Numbered from the stretch's first letter, positions 9,879-19,003 are shown. The stretch: DNA of 64,000 nucleotides from Salipiger thiooxidans (GCF_900102075.1 NZ_FNAV01000007.1:124001-188000), one strand, 5' to 3'. The notes: generated from the sequence alone by a model not told the origin. A program made the numbers and translations.

Positions 9879-11156
9879 ATGGAACTCGCCATCCTTCTGA
9901 CCTGCTTCCTCGCGGGTCTCGTCATCGGCCTGCCGGTCGCGGTGACGCTGGGCGTCTCGTCGCTCGCCTACCTGTCGTTCAAGGGCATGCCGCTCGTGGT
10001 GATTCCGCAGAAGATGTACGCCGGCATGGACACCTTCGTGCTGCTCTGCATCCCGGGCTTCATCCTTGCCGGCAACCTGATGAACGCCGGCGGCATCACC
10101 GGGCGCATCGTCCGCCTGGCGCAGGCCATGGTCGGCTGGATGCGCGGCGGGCTGGGCCTGACCAACGTCGCCGCCTCGATGCTGTTCGGCGGCATCTCGG
10201 GCACCGCCGCCGCCGACGCCGCCTCGATCGGGGGCATGATGATCCCCGGCATGAAGAAGGCCGGCTACCCGGCGGATTTCTCCGCCGCGATCACCGCTGC
10301 CTCCTCGACCGTGGGGCCGATCATCCCGCCCTCGGTGCCGATGATCATCGTGGGCACGCTGTCGGGCATCTCGGTCGGCAAGATGTTCATCGCCGGCGCG
10401 CTGCCGGGCATCCTGATGGGGGTGGCGATGATGATCACCGCCTGGATCATCGCCCGCCGCCGCAACTTCCCGCGCCAGCCGTGGCAGGGCTTCGGAGAAC
10501 TCGGAAAGGCCTTCCTCGGCGCGTTCTGGGCCGTCGCCATGACCGCCTTCATCGTCGGCGGCCTGCTGATCGGCTTCGCCACCCCCACCGAGACCGCCGT
10601 GGTCGCCTCGATCTACGCCTTCGTCGTCGGCGCCTTCGTCTACCGCGGGCTCGAGCTGCGCGACGTGCCGCGCATCGTCATCGACAGCGCCGTTTCCGCC
10701 GCGGCCATCCTCGTGCTGGTGGGCCTCGCCAACGTGTTCGGCTGGATCCTCGTCTCCGAGCGCATCCCGCAGATGATCGCGGATTCGGTGCTCAGCGTCA
10801 CCGACAACAAGTTCCTCGTCATCCTGCTGATCAACCTCGTGCTGCTCTTCGTCGGCATGTTCATGGAGACCATCGCCGCGCTGATCATCCTCTTCGGCCC
10901 GCTGCTGGCGCTGGCCACCGGGGTCGGGGTCGATCCGCTGCACTTCGCGGTCTTCGCGGTGCTCAACCTGATGATCGGCCTGACCACGCCGCCGGTCGGC
11001 GTCTGCCTGTTCATCTGCGCCGACATCGGCCGGGTGTCGCTGTGGCAGGTGACCCGCGCCATCGGGCCGTTCATCCTGACCAACATCATCGTGCTGCTGC
11101 TGGTGTCCTACATCCCGTTCTTCAGCACCTGGCTTCCATCGCTTCTCAGCAACTAG
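9879..11156 (+). CDS. TRAP transporter large permease, DctM family
   Basis: This 425-residue inner-membrane protein shows the DctM pattern of about 12 helices. Landmarks are the G-I-S-G-T-A-A-A-D-A-A-S-I-G-G segment near residue 106, the PIIPPSVPMIIVG motif near 148 and the C-terminal LTTPPVGVCLFIC motif near 368. ATG 9879 directly follows the small permease stop; a start at 9801 would overlap that gene with unrelated sequence. It drives sodium-coupled uptake for the same substrate as the 8274 binding protein. The dehydrogenase gene follows after ten bases. Confidence 0.94.
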   Translation: MELAILLTCFLAGLVIGLPVAVTLGVSSLAYLSFKGMPLVVIPQKMYAGMDTFVLLCIPGFILAGNLMNAGGITGRIVRLAQAMVGWMRGGLGLTNVAASMLFGGISGTAAADAASIGGMMIPGMKKAGYPADFSAAITAASSTVGPIIPPSVPMIIVGTLSGISVGKMFIAGALPGILMGVAMMITAWIIARRRNFPRQPWQGFGELGKAFLGAFWAVAMTAFIVGGLLIGFATPTETAVVASIYAFVVGAFVYRGLELRDVPRIVIDSAVSAAAILVLVGLANVFGWILVSERIPQMIADSVLSVTDNKFLVILLINLVLLFVGMFMETIAALIILFGPLLALATGVGVDPLHFAVFAVLNLMIGLTTPPVGVCLFICADIGRVSLWQVTRAIGPFILTNIIVLLLVSYIPFFSTWLPSLLSN

Positions 11157-11166
11157 GACGGTTCCC

Positions 11167-12216
11167 ATGACGATCCGCATCGCTCGCCTGCACGGCCGGA
11201 AGGACCTGCGCGTCGAAACCCTCGAAGACCCGACCGCCGGCCCCGGCGAGGTCATCGTCGCGATCGGCGCCGGAGGGATCTGCGGCTCCGACATCCACTA
11301 CTACACCGATGGCGGCATCGGTACGATCCGGGTGCGCGAGCCGATCATCATCGGCCACGAGGCCGCCGGCACGGTGGTCAGGCTGGGCGAGGGCGTCGAG
11401 GGGCTTTCGGTGGGCGACCGGGTGGCGGTGAACCCGTCGCATCCCTGCGGCGCCTGCCGGTTCTGTCGCGAGGGCGCGCACCAGCACTGCATGAACATGC
11501 GCTTCAAGGGCTCGGCGATGTTCCTGCCGCACGAGCAGGGCTTCTTCCGCGACCGGATCGCCATCGGCGCCGCGCAGTGTCACCCGATCGCCGAGGGCGT
11601 GCCCATGGCCGAGGCGGCGCTGGCCGAGCCGCTGGCCGTCTGCTGCCGCGCCGTGACCCGGGCGATGCAGATCGCGGGCCCGCTCGAGGGCAAGCGCGTG
11701 CTGGTGACCGGCGCGGGCCCCATCGGCGCGCTCTGCGTGGCGCTGGCGAAGCATTTCGGCGCTGCCGAGATCGTGGTGACCGACCTGCAGGACGCGACGC
11801 TGGAGGTGGCGAAGGCAGCGGGCGCAACCCGTGCCATCAACGTCGCCACCGACGGCGGGGCGCTGACCGGGTACGAGGCCGACAAGGGGCAGTTCGACCT
11901 GTGCTTCGAATGCTCCGCCGCGGGCCCCGCGATCCGCTCGGCCATCGCCTGCACCCGCCCGCTGGGCACCATCGTGCAGGTGGGCGTGATGGGCGATACG
12001 CCGGTGCCGTTCAACATGCTGGTGGCCAAGGAGCTGAACCTCGTCGGCACCCACCGCTTCGATGCCGAGTTCGGGCAGGCCGTCGAGCTCATCAACAGCC
12101 GCACCCTCACCCTCGCACCGATCGTCACCCACAGCCTGCCGGTCGATCAGGTGCAGGCGGCGATGGATCTGGCGCTCGACCGGGGCAAGGCGGTGAAGGT
12201 GCAGGTGGTGTTCTGA
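11167..12216 (+). CDS. Zinc-dependent L-idonate / L-gulonate 5-dehydrogenase (MDR family)
   Basis: The 349-residue medium-chain dehydrogenase has catalytic zinc ligands C39, H64, E65 and E154, structural zinc cysteines C94, C97, C100 and C108, and the Rossmann motif GAGPIG at 182-187. The segment MRFKGSAMFLPHEQGFFRD (111-129) is typical of L-idonate 5-dehydrogenases. It would oxidise L-idonate to 5-ketogluconate or L-gulonate to D-fructuronate; sequence alone does not choose. Because uxuB and uxuA are next door, the gulonate option would feed straight into mannonate. It is the last gene of the GntR-TRAP operon; its end faces the LysR gene on the other strand, 15 bases away. Confidence 0.88.
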   Translation: MTIRIARLHGRKDLRVETLEDPTAGPGEVIVAIGAGGICGSDIHYYTDGGIGTIRVREPIIIGHEAAGTVVRLGEGVEGLSVGDRVAVNPSHPCGACRFCREGAHQHCMNMRFKGSAMFLPHEQGFFRDRIAIGAAQCHPIAEGVPMAEAALAEPLAVCCRAVTRAMQIAGPLEGKRVLVTGAGPIGALCVALAKHFGAAEIVVTDLQDATLEVAKAAGATRAINVATDGGALTGYEADKGQFDLCFECSAAGPAIRSAIACTRPLGTIVQVGVMGDTPVPFNMLVAKELNLVGTHRFDAEFGQAVELINSRTLTLAPIVTHSLPVDQVQAAMDLALDRGKAVKVQVVF

Positions 12217-12231
12217 AGGCGGCGCTGGCCG

Positions 12232-13182
12232 TCAGGGGCGGGCGGTGGCGTAGAGCTTCGCCTGACCGCTGATCCAGGTCCGGAAGGCCTTGATGACGGG
12301 AAGCTGCCACTGGTGTTCGCGACACAGCAGGTAGTAGGCCCCGGCGCTTGGCACCGGGTCGCCCTGAAGCGTGACGAGGCGGCCGGAGGCGAGGTCGTCC
12401 TCGACCAGGACCTTGGGCACGACGGCGATCCCGTCGCCACGGCGGGCGGCCTCGATCACCATGAAGTAATGGCCGAACCGCGGGCCCTCGTTGGCGACCT
12501 CGTGCGGGATGCCCGTGGCGCCGAGATAGTCCGCCCAGGCATTGGCGCGGGTGGCCATGTGCAGGAGCCGGCGCGTCAGCAGATCGGCGGGAGAATTCAC
12601 CCCGCGCATCACCCTGGCGGTGCCGACGGGCACGAGTTCGTCCGCCATGAGACGGTGGGCGCGCCAGCCCTCCTGCCGCTCGGTCATCTTCAGGTCGATG
12701 CGCGCCGAATTCGCCGGGGCGTCGCCATCGCCGAGGGTGCCGACGCGGATCGCGAGGTCGGTATCCTCGCGCGAGAAATCCACGGCGCCGATGCCGGTCA
12801 GAAGGTGGACCTCGATTGCGGGGTTGGTCTGGGAGAAATCCTCGAGCCGGGGCATCAGCCAGTTCATCGCGAAGGTCGGCAGGGCGCTGATCGTCAGCAC
12901 GCCGCCGGCGGTCCGGCGGTCGACCCGCCCGACGCTCTGCTCGAGCTGGTCCAGCGCGCTGCGCACCCCGCGGAACAGCACGTGCCCCTCGTGGGTGAGG
13001 TCGATGCGGCGCACGCTGCGGACGAAGAGCGCAACGCCGATCTCGGCTTCCAGCGCCCGCACGTGGCGCGAGATCGCGCCTTGCGTGACATTGAGTTCGG
13101 CGGCGGCTGCGGTGAAGCTCAGGGTGCGCGCAGAGGCTTCGAATGCCCTCAGGGCATTGAGGGAAGGAAGTCTGCGCCGCAT
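12232..13182 (-). CDS. LysR-family regulator, GcvA-like subgroup
   Basis: The 316-residue product has an N-terminal winged helix (SLNALRAFEASARTLSFTAA, residues 6-25, and QGAISRHVRALE recognition helix) and a C-terminal periplasmic-binding-like effector domain. The L-R-A-F-E-A-x-A-R start with S-F-T-x-A-A-x-E-L places it with GcvA/AmpR-type regulators. I begin at ATG 13182 (MRRRLPSLNALR) since homologs start there and the 20 residues further upstream are not LysR-like. It is last in a long minus-strand run starting at the 19003 dehydrogenase gene, after a 134-base gap that may hold its own promoter. Likely regulates that ABC/dehydrogenase operon (inference). Confidence 0.9.
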   Translation of the reverse strand: MRRRLPSLNALRAFEASARTLSFTAAAAELNVTQGAISRHVRALEAEIGVALFVRSVRRIDLTHEGHVLFRGVRSALDQLEQSVGRVDRRTAGGVLTISALPTFAMNWLMPRLEDFSQTNPAIEVHLLTGIGAVDFSREDTDLAIRVGTLGDGDAPANSARIDLKMTERQEGWRAHRLMADELVPVGTARVMRGVNSPADLLTRRLLHMATRANAWADYLGATGIPHEVANEGPRFGHYFMVIEAARRGDGIAVVPKVLVEDDLASGRLVTLQGDPVPSAGAYYLLCREHQWQLPVIKAFRTWISGQAKLYATARP

Positions 13183-13316
13183 CGGAAAGCCCCTGTCCAC
13201 CGTTGGTTGGCGAACGCTACGGAGCGGCGGCGGAGAGCTCAAGGCGCGGGCGCGAAGTGCGTCGCGACGGGGGACGCGACGCTGAAGAAAGCGTCAGTGC
13301 GGTCCGGAGGGGACGC

Positions 13317-14258
13317 TCAGTAGCCGCGCGCGCCGTCGACGGCCTCGGGCAGGGTGCCGTCCCGGAAGTAGGCCGCGAGGTTGGCGGCGACGATGGCGCT
13401 GGCGGTGTCGCGGTTGGTGGGGGCGGCCACGTGGGGCAGCACGGTGACCGACGGGTGCGACCAAAGCGGATCGCCCTGCGGCAGGGGTTCGGTGTCGAAG
13501 ACGTCGAGCACGGCGTGCGACAGCGCGCCTCGACCGAGTGCGTCTAGCAGGGCGGCGGTGTCGACGATGGGACCGCGTGCGACGTTGACGAGCGCGGCGC
13601 CGGGCTTGCAGTGCGCCAGCATCGGCGCATCCAGAAGGCCGCGCGTCGCGTCGGTCAGCGGCAGCAGCACGGTGACGATGTCGGCGCGGGCAAGCACCCC
13701 GGGCAGAGTCCCGGTGCCGCCGAAGGTCTCGACGCCGGCCACGGTCTTGCGGGTTCGCGACCAGCCCAGCACCTCGAATCCGACAGCCCGGAGCGCACGT
13801 GCCGCATGCTGTCCGAGATGCCCCATCCCGAGCACCGCCACGCAGCGCCGGGACGCTGCGACCTGCTCGAGCTGGCGCCACGTCTCCGCCCGCTGCTGGG
13901 CAAGATACTCGGGGATGCGGCGGTGGAGGTACAGCACGTGACCCAGCACGCCTTCGGACATGACCTGCGCGAGGTCGGGATCGACCAGCCGGACGATGCG
14001 GATCTGCGGGTCCAGCGTGCCGACCAGCCGCTCGACCCCAGCCCAGACGCTGTGCACCCACTCGAGCGCGGGAAACGCGGCAAGCGCGGCGGGCTCGGGG
14101 TTGGCGACGACGGCAACCCTCACGGCGGCGCGCTCGGCGGCATCAAGCTCCTCCGGCGCGCAGATCCGGTGTCCGGGCAGGGCGGCGCCGAGCGCCCGTC
14201 GCCAGTCGGCGGCGGGCTCGGCCGCAAGCGAGGTCACGAAGGGGACGGGCGTGCTCAT
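13317..14258 (-). CDS. D-2-hydroxyacid dehydrogenase, glyoxylate/hydroxypyruvate reductase A-like
   Basis: This 313-residue NAD(P)H enzyme has the nucleotide motif GMGHLG (144-149) and the family's catalytic trio: Arg 228 (NVARGPIVD), Glu 257 (FDTEPLP) and His 276 (LPHVAAPT). The short N-terminal catalytic domain is typical of GhrA, which reduces glyoxylate, hydroxypyruvate or other 2-oxo acids. I chose ATG 14258 (MSTPVPFV), which overlaps the VOC gene stop by four bases; the longer open frame upstream is arginine-rich shadow sequence. In an operon with an aspartate-dehydrogenase-like gene and an ABC importer, it probably handles a 2-oxo acid made by that pathway. Confidence 0.9.
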   Translation of the reverse strand: MSTPVPFVTSLAAEPAADWRRALGAALPGHRICAPEELDAAERAAVRVAVVANPEPAALAAFPALEWVHSVWAGVERLVGTLDPQIRIVRLVDPDLAQVMSEGVLGHVLYLHRRIPEYLAQQRAETWRQLEQVAASRRCVAVLGMGHLGQHAARALRAVGFEVLGWSRTRKTVAGVETFGGTGTLPGVLARADIVTVLLPLTDATRGLLDAPMLAHCKPGAALVNVARGPIVDTAALLDALGRGALSHAVLDVFDTEPLPQGDPLWSHPSVTVLPHVAAPTNRDTASAIVAANLAAYFRDGTLPEAVDGARGY

Positions 14259-14674
14259 GCTGCCCAGACGGCCTCTTCGCTGGCAAAGCCCTTGAGCTCG
14301 ATGGGGTTGCCGGCGGGGTCGCGGAAGAACATCGTCCATTGCTCCCCCGGCTGGCCCTCGAAACGGACCGAGGGCGGGATGATGAATTCCGTCCCGGCCT
14401 CGGTCAGCCGTTCCGAAAGCTCGCGCCAGAGCGGCAGCGGAAGCACGGCGCCGAGATGCGGCATCGGCACCATGTGATCGCCGACCTTGCCGGTGGCGGC
14501 GTTCGCGAAGGGCGTGCCCCGGTGCAGCGAGACCTGGTGGCCGAAGAAGTCGTAGTCGATCCACGTCTCGGTGCTGCGGCCGCGCCTGCACCCCAGCGTC
14601 TCTTCGTAGAACTGCGCGGCGGCGTCGAGATCGTCGACATGATAGGCAAGGTGGAACAGGGGCTTGAAGGTCAT
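14255..14674 (-). CDS. VOC-superfamily (glyoxalase/dioxygenase fold) protein
   Basis: The 139-residue protein has the paired beta-alpha-beta-beta-beta units of the vicinal-oxygen-chelate fold. Possible metal ligands are His 12 (HLAYHVDDLDAAAQFY), a His in the FFGHQVSLHRG segment near 47-52 and the Glu in GNPIELKGF near 123. The WTMFFRDPAGNPIELKGF ending is the classic glyoxalase/bleomycin-resistance signature. Single-domain members may be lyases, isomerases or dioxygenases, and the substrate is unknown. It overlaps the 2-hydroxyacid dehydrogenase gene (ATGA) and follows the ABC permease by 37 bases, so it is part of the same operon. Confidence 0.85.
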   Translation of the reverse strand: MTFKPLFHLAYHVDDLDAAAQFYEETLGCRRGRSTETWIDYDFFGHQVSLHRGTPFANAATGKVGDHMVPMPHLGAVLPLPLWRELSERLTEAGTEFIIPPSVRFEGQPGEQWTMFFRDPAGNPIELKGFASEEAVWAA

Positions 14675-14711
14675 GCGGGGCCTCTTTGGGTGAGTACGGG
14701 CAGGGCGGAGC

Positions 14712-15458
14712 CTACCATTTGACGAAACGGCGCTGCGCCAGTCGCATCAGCTGTTCCGCGATCAGCAGCACGAAGATGAACAGCATCAGCCACGCGAGCA
14801 GCAGCTGGATGTTGTAGATGTCATAGCCGGTCTTGACCTGCCAGCCGATGCCGTTCGGGAAGCCGAAGATCTCGGACAGGAAGGCGACCTTCCAGGCAAG
14901 GGTGAAGGCGACCCGGCCCGCCGCCAGCAGCGGCGGCATGAGGAAGGGCAGGTACATCCCGGTCACCCGTTCGCGCAGGCCGATCTTGAAGGAGTCTGCC
15001 ATCTCGGTCAGCTCGTCCTCGAAATCGCCCATGGCGTCGCGGATGTAGGTGCCGACCACCGGCATCACCACGAGCCCGACCAGCACGATCACCGTGAGGT
15101 TGGTCCGCCCCAGCGAGATCAGGAACAGGAAGATCAGGATCAGCGTGGGTGTGAAGATCGAGATCTGCAGCAGCCACAGCGTCAGCTCGCGGAAGGTGCG
15201 CGACAGCGCCGCCGCGATGCCGTAGCCGGTGCCGAGCACCATGCCGAGGGCAAAGCCCGCGAGGGTGCGCCCCAGCGTCTCGCCAAGCGGGGCGAAGGCC
15301 TGTCCGCTGACGATGAGCTCTCCCAGCGTGGCGAAGACCAGCCACGGTGCGGGCAGCGCCCGCATGTCGACGATGATGGCGGCGGCGGCCCAGAGCGCGA
15401 GGAGGACCACGATGGAGGCGATCTGCGCCAATGCGGCGGAGGTGTCGAAGCGGACCAT
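14712..15458 (-). CDS. ABC transporter permease, NitT/TauT type
   Basis: The 248-residue protein has about six membrane helices and the BPD_transp_1 EAA-type loop around DELTEMADSFKIGLRERVTG, which docks to the ATPase. I use ATG 15458 (MVRFDTSAALAQ), five bases after the ATPase stop; an upstream start would add 32 basic residues that overlap the ATPase gene. It is the second of two permeases in this importer (the other at 16285-17070), so they may form a heterodimer. Confidence 0.9.
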   Translation of the reverse strand: MVRFDTSAALAQIASIVVLLALWAAAAIIVDMRALPAPWLVFATLGELIVSGQAFAPLGETLGRTLAGFALGMVLGTGYGIAAALSRTFRELTLWLLQISIFTPTLILIFLFLISLGRTNLTVIVLVGLVVMPVVGTYIRDAMGDFEDELTEMADSFKIGLRERVTGMYLPFLMPPLLAAGRVAFTLAWKVAFLSEIFGFPNGIGWQVKTGYDIYNIQLLLAWLMLFIFVLLIAEQLMRLAQRRFVKW

Positions 15459-15463
15459 CTGCT

Positions 15464-16258
15464 TCAGAACCCGATGCCGGCGCGTTCGGCGAAGGCGTGG
15501 CGGAGTTCCTTTTCGACAGCGATCACCTCGTCGCTGTCCATCCGGCGCGGCCACGGCAGGTCGACCTTGCGGCGCAGGCAGATCTTGGACGGCGCCGGGG
15601 TCAGCATGATGATGTCGGTGGCAAGCTGCGCCGCCTCCGAGATGTCATGCGTGACGAAGACGATGGTCCGGCGCTCTTCCTCGGAGGTCCAGAGGTTGGT
15701 GAGGATCCGGCGCATCTCGGCGGCGGTGATCTCGTCGAGGTGGCTGAAGGGCTCGTCCATCAGCAGGATCTGCGGCTCGTTCACCCAGGCCCGCACGATG
15801 GAGGCGCGCTGGCGCATCCCGCCCGAAACCTGATGCGGGTAGAGGTGCTGCGCATCGCCAAGTCCCACGGCGCGGAAGTACTTGTCGATGAGGTCGCGCC
15901 ACTTTTCCCGGGGCTGGACACCCAGACCGCGCAGGCCGAACTCGGCGTTCTCGGCCAGCGTCTTCCAGCGCAGCAGCCGCGGGCCCTGGAACACGTAGGC
16001 CATCTGCCGCGACAGGTCCGGCTCGGAGCGCAGGTCGGTGCCGTCGATGACGATGCCCCTGGCGGTGTTGGGCTTGAGCAGACCGTTGATGATGTTGAGC
16101 AGGGTGGACTTGCCGCAGCCGGAGGGGCCGAGCAGGACGGTGAAGCTGCCCTTCTCGATCTGCAGCGAGAAGTCCTCGTAGATCACCTTGCGCCCGTCGG
16201 GGCGGCTGGCGTCGGGGAAGGACAGGTCGATGTTGTCGAGGGATACCTTGGGGATCAT
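15464..16258 (-). CDS. ABC transporter ATP-binding protein, NitT/TauT type
   Basis: This 264-residue ATPase shows Walker A GPSGCGKST (44-52), the Q-loop FQGPRLLRWKT near 90, the signature VSGGMRQRA (144-152) and Walker B ILLMDEPF (164-171), with the switch His in FVTHDISEA near 200. The L-R-W-K-T after the Q-loop is typical of nitrate/sulfonate/taurine importers (SsuB/TauB group). It powers uptake with the two permeases around it and the binding protein at 17099-18106. Operon member on the minus strand, 26 bases after the first permease. Confidence 0.94.
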   Translation of the reverse strand: MIPKVSLDNIDLSFPDASRPDGRKVIYEDFSLQIEKGSFTVLLGPSGCGKSTLLNIINGLLKPNTARGIVIDGTDLRSEPDLSRQMAYVFQGPRLLRWKTLAENAEFGLRGLGVQPREKWRDLIDKYFRAVGLGDAQHLYPHQVSGGMRQRASIVRAWVNEPQILLMDEPFSHLDEITAAEMRRILTNLWTSEEERRTIVFVTHDISEAAQLATDIIMLTPAPSKICLRRKVDLPWPRRMDSDEVIAVEKELRHAFAERAGIGF

Positions 16259-16284
16259 TCAGCGATACCTTGCGTTGCGCGGGC

Positions 16285-17070
16285 TCATCGGGAGAGCTCG
16301 CTTTCCTGTCGGATCCGGCGCTGGAGCGGGCCGAAGACCAGCAGGTCGACCGCCATGCCGACGGCGGTGAGCAGGATGCCCCACGCCACGATGGGGGCCA
16401 TGAACAGAGTGTCCGACCAGTAGGCCACGAGGATCCCGACGCCGTTCGGCAGGCCGATCACCTCGGCGATCAGCACGATGCGGATGCCATAGGCGAACGA
16501 GACGCGGGCGTTGGCCACCATGTAGGAGGCGATGGAGGGCAGGTAGAACCCGGTCAGGCGCTGCCAGCCCCGGACGTGGTAGCTGTCGCACATCTCGAGC
16601 AGGTCCTTCGAGATCGCCCGCACGCCCTCGGCGGTGCCGAGGAAGACCGGCGCGGTGAGCAGCAGCACGAGCGCCGAGACCGGCACGATGTTCTCGATGC
16701 CGAAGAGCACCAGCAGGATGAAGACCCAGACCACCGAGGGAACGGACATGGCGATCCACACCGGGTTGGCCATGAAGTCGAAGACCAGCCGCCTGCGCCC
16801 GGCCAGCACGCCGAGCAGCGTGCCGATGACGAAGGCGATGGACCAGGCGGTCAGAAGCCGCAGGAGGGTGGCACCGGCATGGGCATAGGTCGGGCCGAGC
16901 GGGCCGTCGTTCGACAGGATGCGCAGCAGTTCGGCCAGCACGTCCTGGGGTGGCGGGAACAGCCGGGGCTGGACGAGCACGAAGGTCGTGATCGTCCACC
17001 ACAGACCGATGCCCACCACGACGGGCGCGGCATTGAGCATCAGTCTCCGGGAACGCGTGAGGTCGGTCAT
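16285..17070 (-). CDS. ABC transporter permease, NitT/TauT type
   Basis: The 261-residue inner-membrane protein has about six helices and an EAA-type loop near DLLEMCDSYHVRGWQRLTGF (about residues 167-186). The C-terminal FGPLQRRIRQESELSR tail is the usual end of SsuC/TauC permeases. It lies between the binding-protein gene (28 bases upstream) and the ATPase gene. Together with the 14712-15458 permease it gives the importer two different membrane subunits, less common than the single homodimeric permease of this class. Confidence 0.92.
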   Translation of the reverse strand: MTDLTRSRRLMLNAAPVVVGIGLWWTITTFVLVQPRLFPPPQDVLAELLRILSNDGPLGPTYAHAGATLLRLLTAWSIAFVIGTLLGVLAGRRRLVFDFMANPVWIAMSVPSVVWVFILLVLFGIENIVPVSALVLLLTAPVFLGTAEGVRAISKDLLEMCDSYHVRGWQRLTGFYLPSIASYMVANARVSFAYGIRIVLIAEVIGLPNGVGILVAYWSDTLFMAPIVAWGILLTAVGMAVDLLVFGPLQRRIRQESELSR

Positions 17071-17098
17071 GTCGCGTGCCCGCTTGGTCCGGCCCGCC

Positions 17099-18106
17099 TC
17101 ACTCGGACGCCGTCAGCGTGCCGGGCGCGAGGAAGGCGGCGTCCTGCTCGGGCAGTTCCTCGACGAACTGGCCGTCGGCGAGCAGGGTCATGATCGCACC
17201 GATCCACTCCTGCGTGTAGTCCTCTGAGCTGAGGTACCACTTGCCTTCCTCGATCAGGCTCAGCACCGAGTCCACGGTCTCGGGACCGGCGAGCCAGCCC
17301 GCGTCCTGTGCAAGCTGCTCGTACTCGCCGCCCGACGCGAAGGCCGAGGGGTTGGCCTCGATCCAGGCCGTGGCCTCGTCGAGACCGGCGACGACGGCGG
17401 CGGCGGTCTCGGGGTTCTCGTCGAGCCAGGTGCCGGTTGCCACGGCGCCATTGATCACCAGCGGCTGGCCGGTCGCGGCTTCCATGGCCTCGGTGAACGA
17501 GAACACCGTCCTGAACTCGGGAAGGGCGCGGGCGGCCGCCGACGATCCCGAGAACAGCAGTGCCGCATCGACGCGGCCCTGTTCGACCAGCGCCAGAAGC
17601 GCGCCGGAGGAGGCGGTCACCACGTCGAAATACTCGGTCGGGTCCTCGATGTCGTAGAAGGCGCGGGTAAAGGCGCGGAAGCTGGCCCAGGTGCCGGTGC
17701 CAAAGCCCGGGATGCCGAGCTGCTTGCCCTCGAGGCTCAGCACGTCGGGATATTGGTCCGCCTCCTCGGCGCGCACCACGATGCCGTTGTACATGTTCTG
17801 CGCACCGGCGGTCGAGAAGTAGCGGAAGTCCGAGCCCTCGGTGACGAACTGCACGGTCTCGATCGGCGACATCCAGGCAATGTCGGTGTCGCCGGCGACC
17901 AGAAGCGCCTGCACCTGGTCATAGCCCACCTTCGAGACCTCGACCTCGAGCGCGCCGAAAAAGCCGCGGTCGGCGGCGACGAAGGCGGGGATGGCGCTTG
18001 CCTCGACGGTCATCGAGACGGATTGCGCTGCCAGCGGCGATGCGCCGAGGGCAAGGAGCCCGGCAAGGGCGGTGGTTCCGGGGAAGAGGGGGGAGAAATG
18101 GGTCAT
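17099..18106 (-). CDS. ABC transporter substrate-binding protein, NMT1/THI5-like (NitT/TauT)
   Basis: The 335-residue protein begins with a signal peptide (hydrophobic to about residue 24, cleavage near SPLAAQ-SV) followed by an SsuA/THI5-like domain: a short A-x-x-A-x-x-R-G-F-F segment near 41-50 and the D-I-A-W-M-S-P motif near 74-80. Such proteins bind taurine, sulfonates, nitrate, pyrimidine precursors or aromatic acids. The ligand here is not determinable. It is the second gene of the operon that starts with the aspartate-dehydrogenase-like gene, 66 bases downstream of it. Confidence 0.9.
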   Translation of the reverse strand: MTHFSPLFPGTTALAGLLALGASPLAAQSVSMTVEASAIPAFVAADRGFFGALEVEVSKVGYDQVQALLVAGDTDIAWMSPIETVQFVTEGSDFRYFSTAGAQNMYNGIVVRAEEADQYPDVLSLEGKQLGIPGFGTGTWASFRAFTRAFYDIEDPTEYFDVVTASSGALLALVEQGRVDAALLFSGSSAAARALPEFRTVFSFTEAMEAATGQPLVINGAVATGTWLDENPETAAAVVAGLDEATAWIEANPSAFASGGEYEQLAQDAGWLAGPETVDSVLSLIEEGKWYLSSEDYTQEWIGAIMTLLADGQFVEELPEQDAAFLAPGTLTASE

Positions 18107-18172
18107 GGTCTGGGGGTCCCTGTTGGTCTCAAGTCTTTGCTTGTTGTCCCTGATCGTGTTGCCCGCCGGGCG

Positions 18173-19003
18173 TCAGGTGCCCATGCGCAGCGGGGCGGTC
18201 ATCTTGCGCAGCGTGGCGATCACCGACAGCGCGGTGATGCGGCCGGTCTTGGGGTTTTCGCTGGGCACGTTCTCGATCGACATGGAGAAGCTGGCGCTGT
18301 CGGCCACCACCTCGATGGCGTGGGTATTGCGGGTGAGGGCCGGATCGGCCCAGATCTCGATGGTGGTGCGGTCCGGGCCGATGCCCGAAAGCGCCAGCGC
18401 GGCGCCGACGTTGAGGTTTGCGGGAAAGCCCCGCGCGGCCTCGCGGGCGCTGCCGCTGAAAACACGGATCGGCGCGGTGGCGCTGGCGATGTCGATGCCG
18501 TGCTCGTCGAGGTAGGGCGCGCCCAGCAATCCGGTGACGGGCTTGCGGGTGATCATCCGGACCGACTCGATGCTGCCCTCGGCCGCGGCGGTGACCGCAT
18601 CGAGCGCCAGCAGCGCGCCGGAGGGGGCGATGATCTGCCCGCCGTTCTCGGCCGCGAGCTTCACGAGATGCTCGGAGCTCAGGATGGCCCCGACCGACAG
18701 CACCACCGCTTTCTTGCCGGCGCGAACGAAGGGACCGACGATCTCGGGGAAGAGCGCGGCGGGCGCGCATTCGACCACGAGATCGGCATAGGGCTCGAGT
18801 TCTCCGACAGCGACCACCGGGACGTCCGGTGCGATTTCTGCAAGGCGCTCCCGCGCGGCGTCACGGTCGCGGGCCGACACGGCCCCGATTTCGAAGCCGG
18901 GAAGGCGGCCCGACTGGACCGCGGCGACGACGCCGAATCCAATGGCGCCGAGCCCCGCGACGGCGAGGCGGATCGGCTTGGGGGTGGGGATGTCTTGCGG
19001 CAC
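18173..19003 (-). CDS. Aspartate-dehydrogenase-like enzyme (NadX/AspDH family)
   Basis: This 276-residue protein has an N-terminal Rossmann fold with GLGAIG (17-22) and the AspDH C-terminal domain carrying the family block FPANLNVGAALALSGIGPDR (about 189-208) and NPKTGRITALSVIATLR near the end. Characterised members oxidise L-aspartate to iminoaspartate (feeding NAD synthesis) or work on other amino dicarboxylates. Here it leads an operon with an ABC importer and a 2-hydroxyacid dehydrogenase and no nadA or nadC is seen, so a catabolic role on an imported amino acid is more likely than NAD synthesis (inference). A LysR-type dyad lies about 125 bases upstream. Confidence 0.85.
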   Translation of the reverse strand: MPQDIPTPKPIRLAVAGLGAIGFGVVAAVQSGRLPGFEIGAVSARDRDAARERLAEIAPDVPVVAVGELEPYADLVVECAPAALFPEIVGPFVRAGKKAVVLSVGAILSSEHLVKLAAENGGQIIAPSGALLALDAVTAAAEGSIESVRMITRKPVTGLLGAPYLDEHGIDIASATAPIRVFSGSAREAARGFPANLNVGAALALSGIGPDRTTIEIWADPALTRNTHAIEVVADSASFSMSIENVPSENPKTGRITALSVIATLRKMTAPLRMGT

